Shown piece by piece: positions 46,601-54,955 of a DNA stretch of 64,000 nucleotides. The number at the start of each line of letters is the position of its first letter. Positions within the stretch are counted from its first letter, which is position 1. A program made the translations under genes and the position numbers. The DNA is from Chaetoderma sp. LZ-2023a (taxonomy: Eukaryota > Mollusca > Caudofoveata > Chaetodermatida > Chaetodermatidae), in NCBI GenBank assembly GCA_034401795.1, contig CM067369.1, positions 186,427,742 through 186,491,741 of the forward strand. Reading direction: 5' to 3'. Under the pieces are notes generated by a model. The model was given only the letters and a program-made list of their open reading frames with translations, did no database searches and was not told where the DNA came from.

Positions 46601-47555
46601 CTATTTTCTTGAGCTTAACTGCTTCTTGGCACTCCCTGTTCCACCAAGGCACGCGTTTGTGTTTGGGGTTATTGTCTGGCTTTGATTGGGGGATGGCTGA
46701 GTTGGCAGCCTTGTAGAGAATCCCCATACACTGCTCATAATATTCCTCGGTGCTGGTACTAGTAATCGGTGTCTCCAGCTCCATGGCCATTGTGTGCTTG
46801 TATTCGGTCCAGTTGGCCTTTTTCAGATTCCAATTGTTCCTGTGCAGTGGCGCCTCGTTCTTGTTCTGTAGGCTTCCTATCTGTATTTTGATAGGGAGGT
46901 GGTCGCTGCCGAGGAGCTGGTCTTGGATGTCCCAGCTGGGGGTTGGTCGTAGGCCAGGTGTTATGAGGCACAGGTCCAAGACCGACCATTCTCCATCACT
47001 AGAGTTATATCTGGTGGGTCTATGGTCATTTAGTAGGCACAGGTTGTAGTTGTCAATAACCTGTTCTAATACTCGGCCTTTGGGGTTCGTGGTTTTGCTC
47101 CCCCATAGGGCATGGTGGGAGTTGAAGTCGCCCAGAAGTATTGTTTCACCTTCTAGGCCTTCAAGGAGCTTGTCGTAGTCCGAGGAAGAGTGCAACCTGG
47201 GACTATAGACGTTTACAATATTAATAGTTTCGTGATTGATTTCTATTTCTATCGTAAGGTGCTCTACGCTACTCTCACGTTGTGGCAACCTTTTGTAGGA
47301 AAGATTACTTTTTATGAGGGTCGCTATGCCGCCACCGCCTTCACCCCTAGGGGTGGTTGCAGATTCTGTGGTACGGTCTTGTCTTTCGACATTGTAGTTG
47401 TACCTTTTGAAATCCTGGTTGGGTTTCAGACGGGTTTCCTGTAGACATATAATGTCTGGGTGGTCATTTTCGTTGTGGAATGTGTTCCACAATTCGTCGA
47501 GGTTGGTATTAGACCGGGTGCCTCGAACGTTCCACTGAAGAATTTTGACCCCCAT
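43698..47555 (-). CDS. LINE ORF2: endonuclease-RT-RNase H polyprotein
   Basis: Counted from MGVKILQWN, ORF2 is 1,285 residues. An AP-type endonuclease occupies about 1-225: WN at 8-9, QETRL with E40, GDFNSHH with D143, and GSDH with D218/H219. The reverse transcriptase is at about 470-750: 'SYRPISLTS', 'FLDVEKAFD' with D606, 'GTPQGGVISPLLF', and 'FADDTALW' with the catalytic pair D702/D703. RNase H is at about 1000-1130: D1005 in 'YTDAS', E1042, D1066 in 'LTDSLSS', and D1121 in 'NEQADEAA'. A C-terminal 'CEACKETETLDHFFLRC' forms a Cys/His knuckle. The RT followed by RNase H places it in the I superfamily (I/Nimb-like). The ATG lies 2 nt after the ORF1 stop (TAATCATG), which suggests termination-reinitiation. 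An ATG seven codons upstream would overlap ORF1. No stops or frameshifts. Confidence 0.93.
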   Translation of the reverse strand: MGVKILQWNVRGTRSNTNLDELWNTFHNENDHPDIICLQETRLKPNQDFKRYNYNVERQDRTTESATTPRGEGGGGIATLIKSNLSYKRLPQRESSVEHLTIEIEINHETINIVNVYSPRLHSSSDYDKLLEGLEGETILLGDFNSHHALWGSKTTNPKGRVLEQVIDNYNLCLLNDHRPTRYNSSDGEWSVLDLCLITPGLRPTPSWDIQDQLLGSDHLPIKIQIGSLQNKNEAPLHRNNWNLKKANWTEYKHTMAMELETPITSTSTEEYYEQCMGILYKAANSAIPQSKPDNNPKHKRVPWWNRECQEAVKLKKIAWNRLKRNFSIERLVEHKRLQAKVTRTIKKAKRDHWRQYCSEITRFTPSSQIWRKAKAIASEKTKSKNPLPTLIANGVKHANDKEKAEVLATVFIATSSSDNHDPDFVATKTKVDEHINHLFSSGKCEDPNNRDINKTFNRMELEQALGRGKSSSPGEDGLKYDMLRNMPEEGNQMLLNLYNLVWSSGKMPSVWKTGIVVPIPKQGKDKTDPRSYRPISLTSCLCKVMERMIKNRLEHEFEHNGLLHPWQSGFRKGRRTTDHLVRLTEAAKKALDAGRGNTTIGVFLDVEKAFDMMWRNGVLKKLYDFGYRGRILFWIRDFLDNRRISVRVNGQMSREQTLENGTPQGGVISPLLFNIMMSDLPKDIEKDHALGPNAIGGSIFADDTALWNKYAKIDRARKTMQKVLDIVSRWCKKNGFKLSAEKTVQINFTNVKYINHDANLYLNGQKVKTCAEAKFLGLTFDRKLTWNPHIKSLRERCFKQLNLLRSLTKHTWGADLPSMLMLYRGLILSRIDYGCEAYATTRKSLLETIDTLQTKCLRICCGASQSSPRDAINVECGEIPLDLRREERLLKFWTYLQSSAPTHPTREVCLPCKEHLRHKVLPKMTKKTKPPGLLMTELVSATELVNVEIESSRPAPDPPWLLPQIKAHDSLSSQISKKDPPALIKSYALENIDNRWKEHRKIYTDASKMPYSGECGAGVVIGDQEEVLKYKLPNHLSIFTAELVAIKKALEWIKTANPGKYVILTDSLSSVKSFKSSSSKSRDNLIKEIRQLYATVVTDNNTVDIDWVPSHVDIKGNEQADEAAKQALKDGTMTSIGLSKSEANALVKSHINSKWQRQWDESTTGRSLYRVVPAVKRKYQNHIPGRQGDIVLRHIRMGRISVNQTRKKLNLSDTDQCEACKETETLDHFFLRCTEYADIRKELINTLRKGHFNLDPIEDIIAMRDRQINHELIKFVLASDKHIT

Positions 47556-47557
47556 GA

Positions 47558-49285
47558 TTAGTTCGAAGAGGAGCAAAGTTCTACGAATTTCGCAACGAGG
47601 CCGTCCACATCAACCTTGTTCCTTGCTGCTTCGTTGTCAGTGCAAACTGATGATATGATCGTCTCAATGATCAATCTGAAGGTTTGTACATTTAAGACAA
47701 TTTTATGCTCTCCAACCATGGGGGTGGGACTTACCTCGCTCGTTGGTGTCCCTCTGGTGGTCTCGGCCGGCAGGTCACTGCATCTGCCAGTACTGCTAGT
47801 GGGGTTCACAGGTTTGATAGCCTGTTTTTCCACTAGAGGTACCTCCAATGTGCCGATTTGTTCAGCCCTTTGGTTTCGGGCCCTGCTCCTGCCTACAACT
47901 TTGAGCCCTTTGCAGGCGGGTTTTTTTGGCGTTTTTGTTTGCCTTTTGGGCTGTTTGCCGGCTTTTCTGGCCGGACTCCCAAGCGGGAGGGTGGGCGTGG
48001 CCGTATCTATTGTAGGTGGCTCAGTAGGAGCCTCCTCCCCTCTTTCCTGCTGTCTCGGTACTGAGCAGTCCCTCCTGGGGGTGGCCAGCTTCCTCCTTAC
48101 GGAGTCAGCCCTTTTCTGCCATGCTGTACTTTCCAGAGGTATGGCTGGTCCAGGTGCTGGTATTCCAGTTGGCTGTTCGGTTTCCCTGCTTTTTTGCTGG
48201 GTAACCTTCTTCTTTGCCTCCCCGTATGAGACCTGATCTGTCGATTTGACCTTGAGGATGTCCTTGGCTTTTTGCAAAGCCGGACATCCGCGATATGCAG
48301 CACTGTGGAGCCCCTTGCAGTTCCTACAGTGGGGGGTCTGCTGGCAGTCCTCCCATTTGTGGTTTCCTCCACAGTTTACGCACGCGCTGGCTTTTGATCT
48401 GCAGTGCTTTGCCACGTGACCCAGCAGGTGGCATCTAAAGCATCTGACGGGCTCTGGGATGTATGGCTTAACTTTGAAGCTCATCCATCCCAGTTTTACC
48501 TTACTTGGCAGTTCGTCTGACTCGAAAACCAGTTTCACTGCATAGGTCGGTCTGGCTGTTCCGCCAATCCGACCCACCCACTCCACTTTGCGTTCCCCAT
48601 GGGCGTTCAATTCCTCCTTTATATCGTCATTCGTGAAGTCCCTTGGGACTCCCGATATGACACCTACCGCTTTTTTTTGTTCAGTCTTTTTTGTGGTGTG
48701 CTCTTCGATAGACACCACGTGGCTGCCTATCATGGTGATTTTGAGCAGCTTCTGAAACTGCCCTTCACTGGTGGTGGTTACCAACACCTCCCCATCTCTC
48801 TTGTCTAGGCCAGCCAGCATGCCCACCATGGCATACAGCAACCTATATATTATCATGCGGGTTAACCCCGCAAAATCGTTTCCCGCGAGTCCCTTGACTC
48901 TGACCCTCCTTCCCTGGGTACCATTTCTCTGCCCCCCTTTTTGTCCCACTTCCCTCCCTTCCCTACTGGTCGCCCCACCCGGGGAACCCCCGCTCTGCGT
49001 GGTGGTTTGGTCTCTCCCTCCCACTGGGGAGGCCCCCTTGTCCCGAGACCTCTTGCTGGGGGTGCCTTCCCTTCCTCCCACTTCCTCCCCCTCCTCTAAC
49101 ACCCCGACCATCCTCTTCCTTTTGGGGCCTGGTGTGTTCTGGAGATTGCTCTCCAGGATTATCACCTGCTGAGCCACCTGTTCGTGGGTGAACTCATCCA
49201 TGGCCACTTCGTCGTTTTTGACACCACTTGGCGCCGCGTTGGCTGTGACTTCAGGAGGCTGCTTGAGGGAGTCAGCTTCCTCCAT
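47558..49285 (-). CDS. LINE ORF1: Gag-like RNA-binding protein
   Basis: About 575 residues from MEEADSLKQ (start at 49285). The frame stays open 61 codons further upstream, but that part is hydrophobic, compositionally unlike Gag, and probably 5' leader. Layout: a basic/Gly-rich segment (about 50-130), an RRM-like fold region (about 165-280, 'VISGVPRDFTNDDIKEEL'), then three zinc knuckles. These are CFRCHLLGHVAKHC (CX2CX4HX4C, about 282-295), CVNCGGNHKWEDC (302-314) and CRNCKGLHSAAYRGC (320-334). A Lys/Pro-rich tail follows. This is the usual ORF1p of I/Jockey-type LINEs. It coats the RNA to form the retrotransposition particle and acts as a nucleic-acid chaperone. It ends TAA, directly coupled to the ORF2 start. 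Confidence 0.92.
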   Translation of the reverse strand: MEEADSLKQPPEVTANAAPSGVKNDEVAMDEFTHEQVAQQVIILESNLQNTPGPKRKRMVGVLEEGEEVGGREGTPSKRSRDKGASPVGGRDQTTTQSGGSPGGATSREGREVGQKGGQRNGTQGRRVRVKGLAGNDFAGLTRMIIYRLLYAMVGMLAGLDKRDGEVLVTTTSEGQFQKLLKITMIGSHVVSIEEHTTKKTEQKKAVGVISGVPRDFTNDDIKEELNAHGERKVEWVGRIGGTARPTYAVKLVFESDELPSKVKLGWMSFKVKPYIPEPVRCFRCHLLGHVAKHCRSKASACVNCGGNHKWEDCQQTPHCRNCKGLHSAAYRGCPALQKAKDILKVKSTDQVSYGEAKKKVTQQKSRETEQPTGIPAPGPAIPLESTAWQKRADSVRRKLATPRRDCSVPRQQERGEEAPTEPPTIDTATPTLPLGSPARKAGKQPKRQTKTPKKPACKGLKVVGRSRARNQRAEQIGTLEVPLVEKQAIKPVNPTSSTGRCSDLPAETTRGTPTSEVSPTPMVGEHKIVLNVQTFRLIIETIISSVCTDNEAARNKVDVDGLVAKFVELCSSSN

Positions 49286-50105
49286 TTTACTTACCCAAAG
49301 GTGTGGATTGTTTAGAGGGTAGTGTGTAGTAGGATAATTTAGTAGGTACAGTATGAGAGATAGGATAGAATGCAGTAGAAGTAATGTGTTAAGGAGATGA
49401 GTAGAGTAGGCTGTGAAAGGCTGAAGTGTAGAGAGAGGAGGTAGATTATGCCTAGTAACCGTTATCAATATATCAGTGCAGTGTCATCCCCTTCGGTAAA
49501 ATTCGCGAAAATTCCAACTAAGCACTGAAAGGACGATTCCAAAAAAAAAAATTTTAATTTTTTTTTATTTATTTATTTTTTTTTTTCGAAAATTGGTGTC
49601 GAAGTCGATCAAGACTAGCACTAATGGCCGACAAATGCGGCTGTTTGAGTGGCGAAAAATCTAGTGTTCTAACTCACGCAGACGAACATCCAAAAGAAAA
49701 TTGATCAAAAAGGTTTAAACAGATTTTAAGGTTACGAAATTTATTAAAATAATTTAATAACAATACCTTGTAGTTACGACTCGGGGAGCACAGCAAATAA
49801 ACGTAAAAATAAAGAGCTTTGTTTTCGAAAATGGCGCCAAACACAAACGAGCAGGACAACCCTAATGGCCGACAACAACAACGATTTTACTGGCGGAAAA
49901 GCTAGTGCTTGATGCACGCGAACGAGCCTCAAAACGGAAAATGTTTAAAATAGCTTAAAGAAAAGAATTATCAAATAACACTGTTCCTTAAACTCTAGTC
50001 TCACTAAGCACTACAATTTTTTCGCAAACGCAATAATGGACGCAAATTACACTAATCTAAAACACGTCTATCATCAACGAACGCAAATTTTAGTCTGCTT
50101 TTTTG
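49286..50105 (-). other. LINE 5' leader with two diverged ~240-bp units
   Basis: Contains two diverged direct units: 'ctaatggccgacaaatgcgg … gcgaaaaatctagtg … cacgcagacga' (about 49619) and 'ctaatggccgacaacaacaa … gcggaaaagctagtg … cacgcgaacga' (about 49861). A T-rich run lies at 49543-49586. Tandem leader units are typical of LINE 5' UTRs and may hold promoter activity. Confidence 0.6.
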
Positions 50106-50885
50106 GTGTGTGTGTTGTAATATTTGAGGCGTTTATATGCTAGTTCCCAATGCTAGGGTCTAGACTCACGCCTGGCCTTTATGGTTTCTGTTGAATTCTT
50201 GTGAATTCTTGTGACGTCGGTTTGTGCATTAGCTTGTGTCTCTCTCTGTGTGTGTGTGTGTGTGTTGATCGTTGTCTCTCGATTTTGTCTCATGTTGCTG
50301 TTCTTTTCCATGGCTTTTTTTGTTGCTCCTCATGCTTGGGCGTGTGTAATGGGGATGGCCTAACCTGGACCTAACAGGGGTGGGTAAGGGATGGGGTAGG
50401 TGTTGGGTCGGGGGAGGTGCGTACGGTCTTATGACCTGATGCACCCAAGGGGGGGCTTTAGGTCAGAGACCTCCCGGCCCCTTTGGGGGGAGTGGGGAGG
50501 TTGGGGTGTGGGGTCTTTCGGGTCCTGGGACCCATTTGGTCTTCTGGCCATCATCCGAGCAGGCACCAGCGCGCACTTGTTTGATTTTTATTGGTTAGGT
50601 AGCCCGTATGGTGACTGTGTCCGTCCGAGGACGAACTCGGTCAGTCATCCGGGTTACATCCCTCCATAGTCCCCTCGAAAATTCCGAAAGATTCTAATTC
50701 TAGCAATTTGGTTTTGGTTTTGTAATCCGTATGTTGCGTGGTTCCATCCGAGGAGGGATCCATTCAGCATCCGGTTTACTTTGACTATGCCGAAATTTCT
50801 TGCCTACCTAACCCTAGCTCACGTTCACACAGTGATGGGCACTGTGTGACGGGACCTCAGTTTAAAGTCCCATCCGAGAAGACTG
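50106..50885 (-). repeat. Terminal repeat B (5' side of LINE)
   Basis: A direct copy of repeat A, complete with its short (CA)n side (50106-50114) facing the ORF1 leader. On the element strand it begins CAGTCTTCTCGG right inside the 13-bp target duplication, apart from three extra bases. It has no target duplication of its own. Confidence 0.9.
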
Positions 50886-50888
50886 TAA

Positions 50889-50901
50889 GGGACGTCCGAT
50901 G
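50889..50901 (+). repeat. Right target-site duplication of the LINE
   Basis: gggacgtccgatg, matching 41968-41980. Confidence 0.85.
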
Positions 50902-51113
50902 CTGGCCAATATCTAGGGCATTGGCCGGCGTCGGACGTTATCTTGCGCCTGTTTTGAGCCGCAGTGTTACACTGGGCCCATGGAGGGCTGCTGCCGGCTG
51001 GCACCAAGTGCTAAATAACAAAACTGAGCCTGTAAAGACACAGACAACTCGGATGTGGTTCGACTTGTTGACGCGGAGTGGCGAGGTGGCGTGGTGGTTT
51101 ATGCACGTATATG

Positions 51114-51909
51114 TGTGTGTGTTGTAATATTTGAGGCGTTTATATGCTAGTTCCCAATGCTAGGGTCTAGACTCACGCCTGGCCTTTATGGTTTCTGTTG
51201 AATTCTTGTGAATTCTTGTGACGTCGGTTTGTGCATTAGCTTGTGTCTCTCTCTGTGTGTGTGTGTGTTGATCGTTGTCTCTCGATTCTGTCTCATGTTG
51301 CTGTTCTTTTCCATGGCTTTTTTTGTTGCTCCTCATGCTTGGGCGTGTGTAATGGGGATGGCCTAACCTGGACCTAACAGGGGTGGGTAAGGGATGGGGT
51401 AGGTGTTGGGTCGGGGGGGGGGGGGGGGGGTGGTGCGTACGGTCTTATGACCTGATGCACCCAAGGGGGGGCTTTAGGTCAGAGACCTCCCGGCCCCTTT
51501 GGGGGGAGTGGGGAGGTTGGGGTGTGGGGTCTTTTGGGTCCTGGGACCCATTTGGTCTTCTGGCCATCATCCGAGCAGGCACCAGCGCGCACTTGTTTGA
51601 TTTTGATTGGTTAGGTAGCCCGTATGGTGACTGTGTCCGTCCGAGGACGAACTCGGTCAGTCATCCGGGTTACATCCCTCCATAGTCCCCTCGAAAATTC
51701 CGAAAGATTCTAATTCTAGCAATTTGGTTTTGGTTTTGTAATCCGTATGTTGCGTGGTTCCATCCGAGGAGGGATCCATTCAGCATCCGGTTTACTTTGA
51801 CTATGCCGAAATTTCTTGCCTACCTAACCCTAGCTCACGTTCACACAGTGATGGGCACTGTGTGACGGGACCTCAGTTTAAAGTCCCATCCGAGAAGACT
51901 GAATATATA
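51114..51909 (-). mobile_element. Solo terminal repeat C
   Basis: A stand-alone copy of the terminal repeat (core 51122-51901, about 780 bp owing to a longer G run at 51415-51430). Flanked by its own 14-bp duplication tatgcacgtatatg at 51100-51113 and 51910-51923. It starts at the same base on the element strand (CAGTCTTCTCGG) as B, and ends in (CA)n. It therefore moved by itself or formed from a larger insertion. It has no coding capacity. Confidence 0.88.
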
Positions 51910-52468
51910 TATGCACGTATATGCACTGGTGAGAACAGTTAAATTGACAGCTATTTTAAGTAAGCCCACAAGCAGCAAGATTTATACTAGTGCGTGTATT
52001 CCTCGCTTCATTTCCTGCGCCATGGTGGATCTCCGAACAAGTGGGGAGGCCCGGGCTGGCGCGATTCTTCGGCGGCGGGAGACCACGCCGGCACATCGTA
52101 TTCCCCAGTTGAACGCATTAGCGCAGCACTGCTGGTGTGTGCGTGGTTGTGGGTGCGCCAGAGTGAATTTCTATGCGGCCCCAGCGCTGCGCCGGTATGG
52201 GATACCCTTTAGGGCACTTTACGTAGGAGCGCTGGCATTGCCCTCTACTGGCAGTGGATCTCTCTGGCGCATTTCCAATTGTATATATTTATTTATGTTT
52301 CTGAACCTACACTACGCTGCCACCATTATTACTGTATAATGTCTATGTAGGGAGCGAATTGTAACTAAGCTGTAAACAATGTGTGATTCAATCCCAATTG
52401 TCTCCTAGGACAATAAAAATATGTTTAAATCAAATCAAACGTCACGATCTACTAATAGTTGTTGACAC

Positions 52469-53607
52469 GGGTTGATAAGTTGCCAAAATGAAATGAACAT
52501 CAGCTGAGCAAATCTGAAAATACCCGATCAGGCGCGCTGACGATTTACTGAACTCAAGTCATCGGCGGTCGCGACAACCAACCACATAGTGAGGGTATGC
52601 TCGTGAGTGATCTAGCCGATATATATATGATATCGATGTTGAAGACCATAGCCAATTCCAATTTTTAGAATGTCGACCCTATAATTGTTTCGGATATTTT
52701 AAATCCCGAATTAGGAATATGGTCGGAATCCGGACTCATCAAGTTAATAAATTAATACACCTATGACCGGTTTACCAAAAGTACAATATTGAGATGTTCT
52801 AGAAAATACAACAACATATTAAGGAAACAAGTTGTGTGGGAAAAAACCCGTAGATCTAATGATCATGTGACCTATTTAGAGAAAGTTACAATAGCATATA
52901 AGAGTATATAGACCGTAAGCTGTACTCGGCTGTAACGATGACATCAAACTCAGATAAATTGTTTAAAAAAAAAATTCTAACGCTTCGGTATACATTACAT
53001 GTGTATTACGCTGTAAATCTGTATCACCATCTAATAATAGACACGTTGTAGGCTGTGTATGTGACACCATTGAATTGTAAAGACACTCTGGGTGTGATTG
53101 ATGGTTATCAGTGATAGTTTGAGCTATAAAGAGATCTTATCATGTAATAGCCTCTCTCTACGCACAGATGTATGGTGACGTGTTAATCTCATACTCATTA
53201 TTTTGACTAAACGTCATTGCTTTCCAATGTTGCAGCAGTCTACATGTTGCAGCAGTCTACATGTATGGTGTAGACCATATTATAAATAAAGAACAAATGA
53301 ATAATCAATATCCTGTTTTAGAATTCAGCCTTGCTGATACAAAATTAGTGTCTCAGTTAGCAACACATTTTAGGTAATATGCTTTTGAAAAATTCAGGAT
53401 GATATTAAAAATTTCTTCGAAAATAATTTGATTCATTTGCATCTTAAGACACTAAATGATTTTCTATCAAATTATTTTCAAATTTATCTAAACTAAATTA
53501 TATATACTAAGAAATTTAATATTAACATGGATTTTACAGCACATGTAATGATTAACTTATTTGCATCAGTGTAATAAGAGTTAAAATGTCCAAAATAAAT
53601 AGTTTTT
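52469..53607. other. AT-rich intron, nothing recognised
   Basis: No coding or repeat feature beyond short duplications such as 'gttgcagcagtctacat' at about 53230 and 53247. Confidence 0.4.
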
Positions 53608-53865
53608 AACATTGCAATGTGCATCTATTTGTCCATATATTACACATATTCTTAGACAAGTTCTGTACATATAGTTTTCAAGGAAGTAATCTAGACTAAG
53701 ATTTTAGGTTTTAGACAGTTTTGGAAAAACCCCAGATAGCTATGAACATTGCAATGTACATAGATGTATTACACATATTCTTAGACATATATATAAACTT
53801 TCAGAGGAAATAATTTAGACTTTTTAGATTTTTAGGTTTAGGACAGTTTTTGACATATCACATTT
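53608..53865 (+). repeat. Tandem duplication, ~140-bp period
   Basis: 'aacattgcaatgtgcat … tattacacatattcttagac … ttttaggttttagacagt' (53608-53730) is repeated as 'aacattgcaatgtacat … tattacacatattcttagac … tttaggtttaggacagt' (53747-53865). Confidence 0.75.
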
Positions 53866-54029
53866 GACTCAAATTTGAACACAAGAAATGGCGTTCTTAT
53901 AAAAAGGTGTTTCCCAACTTCATTATTGATCTAGATCCGGGTACGGATCAAAGTTGATACATATGTCCCAGGAACGGCTCAAATTTTACCACAATAATGG
54001 ATGAACCCAATATGTCACTCAAGTATATG

Positions 54030-54095
54030 ATGTCATAATGAATTAGTTTAAAAATATTCAACAGATTATCTGCATAGTTTTCTGGAATTTAAAAT
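54030..54095 (+). mobile_element. Fragment of MITE family 1
   Basis: tgatgtcataatgaattagtt joined to 'aaatattcaacagattatct' and 'tagttttctggaattt'. This is the right part of a MITE leading into the following palindrome. Confidence 0.5.
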
Positions 54096-54212
54096 TCAGG
54101 ATTTCATGGTTCGAACGATCTGAATATGGGCAATGCGTGGGCGGAACTTATCTAGCTAAGTTCCGCCCACGCGTTGCCCATATTCAGATCGTTCGAACCC
54201 TGAAATCCTGAG
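54096..54212. repeat. 117-bp near-perfect palindrome
   Basis: Arms of about 54 bp (tcaggatttcatggttcgaa … gggcggaactta) are exact or nearly exact reverse complements of ttaagttccgccc-type sequence after a tiny centre (tctagcta), ending ccctgaaatcctga. The sequence matches the right third of the MITE families (gttcgaacgatctgaa, gtgggcggaactta), so a MITE end appears to have been duplicated head to head. Confidence 0.88.
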
Positions 54213-54239
54213 AATATATATATATAACGAACGAAAGAA

Positions 54240-54415
54240 TGATTCAACGTTCATACATGTGTTCGTCTGTCCATCCACCAGCCCATCCTCTTGCCAACCG
54301 TCTTTCCATACGTCCGTCCATCCATCCGATCGTTAGTTTTTTCGTGCGTTCATTCGTCCGTTCATTCATTCGTTCATTCTTTCATTCGTCCATCCTTCCT
54401 TTGATTCCTCCAATC
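54240..54415 (+). repeat. Degenerate (CATT/CGTC) tetranucleotide repeat
   Basis: ccatccatccgatcg, gttcattcgtccg and cattcattcgttc variants. The open frame through it has no meaning. Confidence 0.75.
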
Positions 54416-54480
54416 GTGTATTCAATGCTCCATGCTATATTTCTAGGCATGTGACTGGTCATGAGATATTTCTTTTCTAG

Positions 54481-54559
54481 GTGATGAAGATGTTAATACT
54501 GCCCATCATTGTGTCCAGTCTTATACTGTCTACAGCTAGAATGGATCTCAAATCATCAG
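54481..54559 (+). CDS. EAAT: Glutamate transporter, exon 2 (TM2 region)
   Basis: 79 bp encoding VMKMLILPIIVSSLI and then LSTARMDLKSSG, with the last glycine codon split. This is the invariant SLC1 stretch usually written MLKMLVLPLIxSSLxTG…LDxKxSG, which forms TM2 and the following loop. The acceptor is tttcttttctag at 54480 and the donor gtagat follows 54559. The exon enters in phase 0 and leaves in phase 1, matching exons 1 and 3. Serine replaces the usual Gly of the 'TGMA/TGLA' segment ('LSTA'), a small departure from most family members. A MITE begins only 28 bp after the donor. Confidence 0.92.
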
Positions 54560-54587
54560 GTAGATATAGCTTCATAGCGCTATGTGA

Positions 54588-54955
54588 TGGACCTTTCAAG
54601 TTTTAACTAAGGCCACGCCCATCTCTAGCTAATCCACATCCACACTTTGCTCGTGTTGGGATCGATACCTGAACTCCCTGACTATTAATTTCCAGAAAAC
54701 TATGCAACTAAGCTGTTGACTGTTTTGAAACTAATTTAACTGGTGCCTATTGGCAGCAACAGCACCCATTCATTAGTTCCAAAATATTCAACAACATCTT
54801 TATTAAATAGTAAAGCCTCACAATTCGTACACAACGCTTGGCCCGTCGCAAGATATCTACGTCACTCATGACATCATTGATTATGACGTCATTCTATGCG
54901 TCACGTAGTTGATTGTGACGTCATATGATGGCTGGATAAACTGGAAAAGTCAATT
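54588..54955 (-). mobile_element. Palindrome-centred MITE, family 1 (copy 12), near exon 2
   Basis: Starts tggacctttcaagttttaac, has the hairpin at about 54714-54793 (slightly shortened), then tgacgtcatt and tgacgtcatatgatgg sites, and ends ggataaactggaaaagtc. It sits 28 bp downstream of the exon 2 donor. Confidence 0.82.

Larger units (their letters stand above)
41981..50888 (-). mobile_element. I/Nimb-like LINE with terminal direct repeats, apparently intact
   Basis: An 8.9-kb minus-strand non-LTR retrotransposon. On the minus strand the order is: terminal repeat (50885-50106), 5' leader with two diverged ~240-bp units, ORF1, ORF2, 3' UTR with hairpin-like modules, terminal repeat (42777-42008), then a (CA)n tail. 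Both ORFs are open over their full length and all catalytic motifs are present. The terminal repeats are about 99% identical. Both observations point to recent insertion. A 13-bp duplication flanks the whole unit. LINEs do not normally have terminal direct repeats. Confidence 0.85.
41820..52468 (+). mobile_element. Older retroposon hosting the nested insertions
   Basis: A 32-bp direct repeat (31/32 identical, starting aaacgtcacgatctact) lies at 41820-41851 and 52437-52468. Between them, after removing the two later insertions, are three pieces of about 830 bp in total: 41852-41967, 50902-51099 and 51924-52436. The right end (ggacaataaaaatatg then aaatcaaatcaa) looks like a polyadenylation-type signal and a short-repeat 3' tail, as in LINE-mobilised elements. 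The repeats are therefore read as a target-site duplication of a + strand retroposon. No confident protein domain is left. Confidence 0.65.

Noticed and set aside
43312..49172. Long + strand open frames across 43.3-49.2 kb (one of 379 codons)
   Set aside because: They are antisense to ORF1 and ORF2 of the LINE and show no domain of their own.
41981..50888. LTR retrotransposon (direct repeats at both ends plus a solo copy)
   Set aside because: The enzyme is an AP-endonuclease/non-LTR RT with FADD and RNase H. There is no protease or integrase. The target duplications are 13-14 bp instead of 4-6 bp, the repeats do not run TG…CA, and a simple-repeat tail is present.
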